A model generated the notes under the pieces. That model was not told the origin of the DNA, did not search any database, and was given only the letters and a program-made list of their open reading frames with translations. DNA of 64,000 nt from Leishmania martiniquensis (lineage: Eukaryota > Euglenozoa > Kinetoplastea > Trypanosomatida > Trypanosomatidae), in the NCBI RefSeq assembly GCF_017916325.1, contig NC_090170.1, positions 1,242,001-1,306,000 on the forward strand, given 5' to 3'. Below, in pieces: positions 9,432 to 17,600 of the stretch. The translations under genes and the position numbers were made by a program. The stretch's first letter is position 1; every line of letters starts with the position of its first letter.

Positions 9432-10238
9432 TCAGCACTCTTGTAAAAAGGGCCGCACATCATCGAAGCACACATTGCCATCGTGATCGCTGTCCAGCAT
9501 CCAGAAGATGTGCTGCACCAGTGGTACCTGCCGCGAAACGGGCGACTTTGGCTGAGCTGCCGCTGCGGAGTCGCATGTGCGCATGAAAGGCGGTCCCTCG
9601 AGTACCTCTTGCACGTCTGAAAAGGGGCTCTGGAGGCCGATGCCGTGAAGATCGGCTGCAGTGATGAAGCCCTTGGAGCCTGCGACACTCTGAAACTGTC
9701 GCCACCATTGCAGCTGCGCCGCCTTCTTGCCCTCGACAAAGGATGCAGTCGCGGCAGCATCGGCAGCGGTATTCCCTTGCAGCTGTTCCGTGACAAACCC
9801 CTCCCCTTCCTCGTCGGCGCACAGGGTCACAAACCGCAGATAGGCGCGACGCGTCACATAGCACCTGCGGCCTGTACGGGTCGACCCACCCAAGCCAGAA
9901 GAAGCGAGAGCAGAGCCCCACGCCAGCGGTGCGGCGATGGCTCCACGCGCGTCACGAGGCATCTGACGCGGCGATGCGGAGGGGGTGCATCGCGCTGATG
10001 ACACTGACGCCGGCGCTGCTGCAAAGCAGTTAGCTATCAGCGACGGATTGGGATAGCGTCCAAACAAGACGTAGAAGGCACACTCCAGCCCCACTCGGCT
10101 CAGGCCTACTTCTGCAGCACTGGCTGCCTCGTGCGAGGATGAAGTACTACTCACATGCCCAGCCGCTGAAATAGGTTCAGCGAAAAGGTCGAACACTTCA
10201 CAAGCGCACCTTGTCAGCTCTCCCCATGAGCGAAACAT
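9432..10238 (-). CDS. EF-hand protein, EFCAB11-like
   Basis: A 268-residue protein ending in an EF-hand: FWMLDSDHDGNVCFDDVRPF at residues 245-264. The loop has Asp at positions 1, 3 and 5 and Gly at 6, with Asp instead of the usual Glu at position 12, so calcium or magnesium binding is plausible. Upstream, GLECAFYVLFGRYPNPSLI resembles the 'AVVMLFGYKPS' helix of EFCAB11, then YLRFVTL, and KGFITAADL marks a degenerate hand. The order of these pieces matches EFCAB11, an uncharacterised family. Ala/Ser-rich insertions (about residues 75-110 and 155-165) make it longer than the human protein (about 160 residues). The ATG at 10238 is the first in frame. It is the second of three EF-hand genes in the window. 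Confidence 0.7.
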   Translation of the reverse strand: MFRSWGELTRCACEVFDLFAEPISAAGHVSSTSSSHEAASAAEVGLSRVGLECAFYVLFGRYPNPSLIANCFAAAPASVSSARCTPSASPRQMPRDARGAIAAPLAWGSALASSGLGGSTRTGRRCYVTRRAYLRFVTLCADEEGEGFVTEQLQGNTAADAAATASFVEGKKAAQLQWWRQFQSVAGSKGFITAADLHGIGLQSPFSDVQEVLEGPPFMRTCDSAAAAQPKSPVSRQVPLVQHIFWMLDSDHDGNVCFDDVRPFLQEC

Positions 10239-11087
10239 CTCCTCCGTGTGGACTTCGTTACTCCGCCACTGGTGCTCTCGTCACGGAAGCGCAGAAGCCC
10301 CCCAGCCCTCTCTGGAGCTGGCACCACCGCCAGCGCACGTGCACGCACACGGGTAGCGGAAACAAGCATGAAAAGGAATCTGCCCGTCTTTTTTTTTCGC
10401 AATGCGATTGAGCATATAAACGGCGTACAAGTGTTCTACACTGTGCTCGTGGTGCTTGTGGCAGGGCTGCGTCTCGGTGTGAGAGCGAATATAGGCCATC
10501 GCAGAGAGACAGAGAAAAAGGCGCGTGCAAGAGAAGGGGAGACCGCGAGATGGATGGTGTGTAGGGGGGGGTGATGGAGAGAGAATCGCGCATCGGGCAA
10601 GTGACCGCCAAGAGGTACTGCCGCCTCTACAGGACAGTAGGCGTTGCCTCCCGTGCAGCTTCCCATCCCTGCTGCCGGCACCGATTCGTGCAGTGTATCC
10701 CCTCTCGAACAAGTGTCGTGTAGCTCAACTTCCACCGCTTAGGGCACCTTCGGCGCTCGTTTTTCCCCTCACGTTACCCTATACACTCCCGCCACGCACG
10801 ACAACAGCGGAGGCCGAGAAAAGCGCCGCACTCAGTACGAGATGCGTGTTAGGTATGTGCAAGTCATACACAGCCCACAGTATGGCGCAGGGAGGCGTGG
10901 CCATCATCGAGCCGTAACACCACTCACAAGACGACGGGAAGACCTGGAGGGAAGAAAGAGAGCGGATGAAAGAAGGGAACGCCGCGAAGACGAAGCACTG
11001 AAATCAGTCCTGCGCTGCATGCGAGAGAGCGCTCATTGCCTCAAGCGCGTTATATCGCTGCAGGGGCTGTCTCGCGCCTTTCCCGCC
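10239..11087. other. Intergenic spacer, no gene seen
   Basis: About 0.85 kb. It lies between the riboflavin kinase stop and the EFCAB11-like start. There is a plus-strand T run near 10389 and purine runs at 10500-10575 and 10930-11000. No coding frame I can support. Confidence 0.55.
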
Positions 11088-11639
11088 CTACGATTCGAGG
11101 AAGCCGAAGGAGGGTAGCTGGACTGGATCGCTCAGCTGCGCCGGCACGCGCGCAGGGCTCACTATGCTATGGTGCTTATACGACGCCCACTGCGGCATCT
11201 TTAAACGCTCTTCAGCAAACACTACATCAGCGTCGATGGTCTTGATGAGCTCTTCGAGTGTCGTAAAGGCTGACTGCGAGCGGATCGGCTCGAGTGTTAT
11301 GATGCGCACCACACGGTCGTAGAAGTCCCCGTCAAACTTGTGCAGGAAGTGCACCTCTGCACTGACGTCCACGTTCTTGAATTGCGGGTTGTTGCCAATG
11401 GACATCACAAACGGGAAAGGCCCGAGAGACTCAGGGGACGCATCCCCCGGCCGCCGCTCTCCAGTTTTAGACTCCGCCGCTTCTATACAGCCCCATCCCC
11501 ACAGCACGAGGTTGTTGTACGGCTTCAGGAACTCAATCGCCGCTTCGCTGAGCTCCATGTTAGCCGTAGGGTACCCCAGCTGCGTGCCGCCACGGCCAAA
11601 GCCATGAATCACCCTTCCGCGCAGAAACCACGGCCGCAT
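11088..11639 (-). CDS. Riboflavin kinase (flavokinase), monofunctional
   Basis: A 183-residue enzyme that phosphorylates riboflavin with ATP to FMN, the first step of flavin cofactor synthesis. The N-terminus LRGRVIHGFGRGGTQLGYPT followed by AN (residues 6-27) is the nucleotide-binding signature with the PTAN motif, matching human RFK closely. FVMSIGNNPQFKN (77-89) and AEVHFLHKFDGDFYDRVVRI (94-113) follow; the Glu at 95 aligns with the catalytic Glu of the family. The usual RPE motif is altered to IRSQSAF (119-125). There is an insertion of about 15 residues (58-73) rich in charged residues. No bacterial-type FAD synthetase domain is fused, as in other eukaryotes. The frame runs 59 codons upstream through a pyrimidine-rich region; the ATG at 11639 is chosen because homology begins there. 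Confidence 0.93.
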   Translation of the reverse strand: MRPWFLRGRVIHGFGRGGTQLGYPTANMELSEAAIEFLKPYNNLVLWGWGCIEAAESKTGERRPGDASPESLGPFPFVMSIGNNPQFKNVDVSAEVHFLHKFDGDFYDRVVRIITLEPIRSQSAFTTLEELIKTIDADVVFAEERLKMPQWASYKHHSIVSPARVPAQLSDPVQLPSFGFLES

Positions 11640-14600
11640 TACTCGACACCCGAAAGGCGCGACCGCAAAGAAATGAGGCGCAACTTTAAGAGAAGGGGGA
11701 CGGGATGAGAATACGTGAGTCTCACGGATTGAGAGAGCGATAAAAAAAAAACGATGTCTTAGACAGAGGGAAGTTGAGCAGCATACACGTGTAGGCTCCT
11801 CTTGAAGGAGAGACAAGACGCGAGCGAAGGGGCACGTCAGAGCTCACGGAGAGGATGAGCTGAGCGAAGGACACCAAAGAAAGGTGAAGAGCGGCAATGA
11901 GCGTGGATGGTGAGGAAGAATGTCGCCTCACATACACCTCAGCGGAAACGGAGGAGACGGACAGACACGTCAATCCGGCGTGTGCATATGCGAGAGGAGA
12001 AGGGGCGAGAGGCGGAAGAGGAGGTGTCGCGGCACAGAGGGCAAGACCATCCACCAGATGTACCTCAAGGCGGAGATGACGCTGAACGTGGGTATCCGTG
12101 GAGAGCCACCAGACGTCGGGCCCAATCTCAGCATATGCGTGCGTTTTGGAAGAGGTAAGCGCACGAACGGACAGGGCGGAGGGGCGGGGGCGCACACACA
12201 CACACACGCACACACAGACATGCATGCAGAGAGGGAGAGAGAGAGACAGCGAGCGAGCACAGAGCGCGGTTGGCATCTTCGAGGGCCGGCAAAAGGAGAG
12301 CGCCTTATTAACGATGGAAGCCCATTTTTACCCGCAGCTCATGCGCTCTCTCCCTACGCGGGGAGCGAAGAGTTGGGCCCCCTCGGCCATCTCCCCATAC
12401 GACAGTCCCCTCGGTGTCACACCAAATGCGCCACCAAAACTGAGAGAATAGAGCTGAGAGCAGTGACGCCAGCCTAGCGTCTCATGCTGAGTGAAGTAAC
12501 CGGACCATGGCAAGCTGACTCCGCCGGCACGGCAGGATACCAATCGCTCATCTGTTGCTTTTCACTCGAGAGGCTTCTCGGCGAGAAATGCGCACATACT
12601 GCGCTCTTGACGTGGAAGACGCAGCAGCGACGGAGATGCGGAGCTCAAGAAGGACCACACGGCTGAATGGAGGGATAGAGGGCCAAAACGCTCGGGGGTG
12701 CATTCAAATGAGTGAAGTGCGTGGTGGACGAAAGAGATGTGATGGCAAAGCGTGTCGAGAGCCTTGTGCGAGGGAATCTGGTGATCATGGAGAAAATGGT
12801 GCCAGCTTCTATCCCTCATCACAGGTGTGTTGCGGGAGCTAGTGTTTCTTCCGCAAGCGGGGGGGCAGAGGTGTAGTGGCGCTCAACGTTGTTAGGAAGT
12901 GCACCAAGAGGAAAGAAGGCGGTGGGGGTTGTCTAAGAAAGTAAAACCGCGGAAAGCCTTCAAGGCAGCGAAGGCACAGCCCTATCCGCCCCTCCTCTCC
13001 CCCACCATCCATCACTGCCGAGAAGAGGTAAACATGCAAACAGAGGAATGGCGCAGGAGGAAGCAGATGTACCGCCGTATGGGGAATGGGGGATGGAGAG
13101 GGTCGGCTGTCCATGAAGGGCAACCCACACAGAAGCGCGCGCAGAGGCGTCGAGGCATATGCGCTGCACCGCGTGTATTCGCCTACAGTAGTCTTTGAGC
13201 ATGGGCGTCGCGCACAGAAACACCCTGATGAATGCGCAGCGACAGTGATCTTTACTTTCTGAAGGGAGAGGCGCTGTGGAGATCGCTTTTCGTGCGGGAT
13301 TCCCTGCAATCTCGTGGATTTCGTGTGCACTTGTCGCTTTCTTTGTTCACTTTCGCTACCGTCACTACCGCTGCTTTTTGTGTCGCTTTTCCCCTTCAGG
13401 TACACTGTCTTCGCCGCGCGGCAGTAGTTGGAGCATGCGTCGTAGAGCGACCGTCGCGGAAACAGAGACACAGAAATAAACGAGGGAATGCGGTGCAGCG
13501 AGTCAGCAAACTGAAAAGGACGCCGTACCCAATCCAAGACTAGGAAGGATTCTTAAGAAAGAGGGAGGTATAAAAAGAGGACGACGTACGCGAGCCCATA
13601 CGCGCACACACGCATGTAACACTCCCATAAGCACAAGAACAGGCACATCTATATACACTCATGAGCACATTCGTCCCACAAAGCCACATTTGGACAGTTC
13701 CATTTCTTGTATGTGAACTGCCCTCGAAGAGGGTGAAGAGAAGGAAAAGGGGGTGGAAGGCGTTAGAGTGGGGGTGCGAGTGGAGGGGATCAACAGTGGA
13801 AGGATGCGAAAGAAGAGAGCATTATATACACACACAAAGAAATCGCACACATGCATGCGTGCACACGTACGCACCGCCGCCTCACACGTACACGAGCAAG
13901 CACAAGTGAGGCAAGGAAAAAAAAGCAGGCAACGAATGCACACAGCGCAAAAATTGTCACAGGCGCTGGTGCACACCAAGATGCAAACGTGCCCGCACAG
14001 CAATAGGAAACCACCGAAGAGAGGAAAGGAGAGGTGGGGGAGGGCGCACCGGTAGCCAACGAGAGATCATCAAATAAAAAAGAGGTGTGCATACAGATGT
14101 ACGGATAACGGCAGGCAGTCATGCATGCGCTGAAGATAAACGCACACAAATCGAAAAGAAAAAAAACAGCGCGTGACAAATAGAGCCAAACAGGGAAAAA
14201 GTACCTGTGTCGGGGGAGAAGGATAGCAGTTGTCCAGCCAGCCAACCTCGGCTGCGGTGAATGGGTGAGGCGGGGAGGAGAAGAGGCAACGCGCTGAAGG
14301 CTTCTGTAGCGGAGAAACGGGAAAACAGAGACACATAGAGCGAGGCCACATAACAGCAGCACAAAACGGTGCAAGTCCCCGTAGTCGGCATCAACGCTCA
14401 CGCCGGGGATTGGCGCCTCACGGTAATGGGAAGAAAAAAGGTGAGGCGGGCCCCGTCGGCCGAGTTACAATGGGAAGGGAGTCGCAGAGACGGCAGGCGT
14501 GGCTGGAGAGAGGAAGCCCGCGTGTTGCGTGCAGATGCAGGGCCATCTACACGCAACGGCTTAGCCGCTTACAGACGCGCACGGCGATCGAGGAGAGATG

Positions 14601-14661
14601 AGGATATGGAAGCGGATCCGACACGCGCCACAGCACGCCTCTACACGAAGGGGTATGCCAC
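11640..14661. other. 3.0-kb intergenic spacer, (CA)n tract, no gene seen
   Basis: Between the membrane kinase stop and the riboflavin kinase start. It contains a (CA)n tract at about 12193-12217, purine-rich plus-strand runs (12220-12260, 13720-13820, 14140-14200), and many pyrimidine tracts on the transcribed strand. A 232-codon minus frame at 12839-13537 starts at TTG, is Ser/Pro-rich and resembles nothing. Mostly 3'-UTR of the kinase gene, by position. Confidence 0.55.
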
Positions 14662-17600
14662 TCAGCGCTCTACAAAGCTGTGTTTCAGCAGCGTTGTGGC
14701 GGAGGGGCGCTCGGTGAGGCTGAGAGTCAAGCACTTCTCAATGAAGCAGCGCGCTTCGCCAGTCATCTCGCACGTTTCTGCGAGCACTGGAGTCAGACGG
14801 CCGCTCCCGACATTTTCGATGAACGTCTCAGGGTCGGTGAAGGTCTCTGGCGGGTACGGGTAGGTTCCTGTGAGGCACAGGTGCACAATGATGCCCAAGC
14901 TCCAGATGTCGTTCAGCGGGTGCGCGAGTCCTTGGCACGCCTGCGGCGACATGAAGAGGGGCGTCCCGACGACCGACATAGTCACGCCGGCGGCACTTAC
15001 CGTGCTGCGGCTCGAGCGGCGCTCCGCGATTTCGAGGTTAGAGCTGCCTGGCACTGTCACCGAGAGCCCGCCACTGCCAGTGAAGAGGAGCGGGCTCATG
15101 ACAGAGCGACCAAAGTCGATGAGCTTCACGCGACTTCGATCCGTTGTGTTGGTGATGATGACATTGTTGGGGGACAGGTCGCGGTGAATGATGCCGCAGT
15201 CCCGGTGCAGGTAAGCCAGAGCGTTCAGCAGCTCACGCGCGTAAAAGCGGACGACACCGGGAAGCAGCACCTTAAACTTTTGCAGCACAGTCGAGAGCGT
15301 TTCACAAGCGTACTCCATCGCCATATACTCGGCTTCGCTATGCTTCCAGGCACTGACAATGTTGACAATGTTGCGGTGATGTAGCTCCCGTAAGAGGTCC
15401 AATTCGTTCCGGAGCAGCGCCACCTGCTTTTCCGCGCGACGGTCCGCACGCTTCACAGCGACCAGATAGCCGTTCGGGTGGAAGCCCTGGAAAATCATCA
15501 CCGCGTCGGTCGAGCTGTTGTCAATACGCTTTGTGCAGGAGCAGACCACCGACGATGGTTGCGCTGTCGCGCGCTGGCTGAGCCTTGAGCGCGAGCGCTG
15601 CACAACCGACATCAGCGACAGCTCTTGATTAAGGTCCACCTCACTGGCAAAATCCGCTTCACTCCGCGCCTCTGCCCTGTCCACACTGAAGGGCATCGTA
15701 TTATTCGCAAACAAAGGAAGAACCGAGGAGGCGGCGGCGGTGCTAGCAGAGGTCCGCCGTCGTGGAGAGCCCGAACGCGCCGACACGGAGTCATGGCTGA
15801 CCTCGGAGGGAAAGCGGGCGATCGTGGTGTCAGTCGACTGGGAGCTGGCTCGATGCGCCAGCTGCCGCAAGGACCCCTCGTCGCTAGCTGGGGCCTCCAC
15901 CGTCAGTTGCGAGCTGGTGCGGCCGCGTGCTCGATCGCTTTTGCTCCCAACACTGTCGCGCCGCCCTCGCGAAGAACGGACCGCAGCGCGCCCTTTTCTG
16001 GAGCCAAAGACAGTCGCCAGGGCCGTCGCGTCCTCCTCGTTCTTTGCGACCGGTAGGAGAATTGAGGTGTGGCGTGGCCGCCGCACATCCGACTGGGATG
16101 GCCGCAAAACTCCCGAGTTCAGCGGCGTCAGCGTGGGCATTTCGGGCACACCAGATTCTGCAAGGCTCCAGCTGTTCGAGAAGAGGCGCGGCCTCGTCGC
16201 GGTCATGGTGACGGTGCTCTGGTCCGGCTCCGTCGAAAGTGTGAGTGCCGCCCACATTCGGTCTCCACTCGCCATGTCTGGCAGCGCAGTGGGCGCGGCC
16301 AGCGTCTCGGAAACCGAGCGCGTCGCATGCGAGAAAAAGGAGCTGCCGATGACGTTCTCACGCGGCGAAGGAGGCGGAGAGCCGCCCTCCAGCACATTGC
16401 CTCCGCGTGGCACGGACTCCGCCCTACGAAAAAAGGGCGCATCGCTCTTCTGAGGTGAGCTGAGGGGTCCTTTGTCACCGTCTACCGCCGCTGGCACCTC
16501 GCATGACTGATGCGGCAACTTCTCGATAACCCTTGGTCCTACATGTCCCAGTCGCTGCGGAGTCGGCGATAGATAGGGGGCGCGAGTGGAGGATGAGCGG
16601 CGCACCAATCCTCGAAGAAACGATGCCAGCTCGCTCGTGGTGCCGCGAGATTGTAAGGCAGAGGACGGCAGCACCACGTCTCTGCTCTCGCTATCCCACA
16701 CTCGCAGGTTGCTACCGCGGCCCGCACTCGCCGCGAGAAGAGATGGTGCACAGAGCCGACCAGGGCTTGACACACGCGGCGCCATGGCCACCAGCGCCTC
16801 CTCCTCTTCCCACACTGGCGGGGGGCGAGAGTAAGACGTCAGGAGACCTTCCACAGCCCACTCGGCGACTCCCTCAATCGCGGGAATTGGAGGCGGCGAA
16901 TTCCCTGGCGCAGGATGCCCCTCTAAGGCGTGAGTCCGGCGTGGACGCGCCGCACGCTCCAGCAAACGCGCCACGTATTGCAGGTGTGCTGCAGCCCTCG
17001 GTAGACCACCGCGTTTCTCTCGCCACGTCCCCAGTGCGTCCACTCCTGCCTTGTAATCGCCGTTTCGCATCGCCGCTATCGCACTCGTCATCTGCAGCCG
17101 CTGCTCCCGGTCAACATCTCTCTCGTGAAGCTGGTACACCAAATGCGCCTGCTGGCGCAAATCCATTACATAGTCTACAGGGAGCGTTCTCGACTTGCAG
17201 GAAGCGTCCGCGAGAAACCCAGCGTGGCACAACGCGCCGTAGTCGAACAGTGCAGCGAGATCGGCTAGCAGACGGGCAAAGTCGTACTCCACCGTCCCAA
17301 AGCTGAGGTACAGCCGTCCTTGCATACCGCGCGTGGGGCACATATAAGCGTCAAAGCGATGCACGGCTATACCCCACTGCACCGGGGTGCCATGGCACAT
17401 TGGTCGCCACTCCGCAAGAGCCTTGTGTGCGGCGACGGCAAGCGCCACGGCTGCCGGACTTGCTACGAGTGAAGGTAGTGGGGAGACGGTGTTGAAGGAA
17501 AAGACCACTTCGGACACACCGACCTCCGTGATGGCGGCGTACGACGTCCGCGGCACAGCGCGCAGGCGCTGATGAAACTCGTTCGAGAGGTGCTGCAACT

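Noticed and set aside
12050..12165. Possible gene remnant in the riboflavin kinase to kinase spacer (less repetitive stretch)
   Set aside because: No frame on either strand gave a recognisable domain, so I could not separate it from ordinary spacer.
12839..13537. 232-codon minus frame in the 3-kb spacer
   Set aside because: It starts at TTG, has no family motif, and is Ser/Pro/Leu-rich from pyrimidine tracts.
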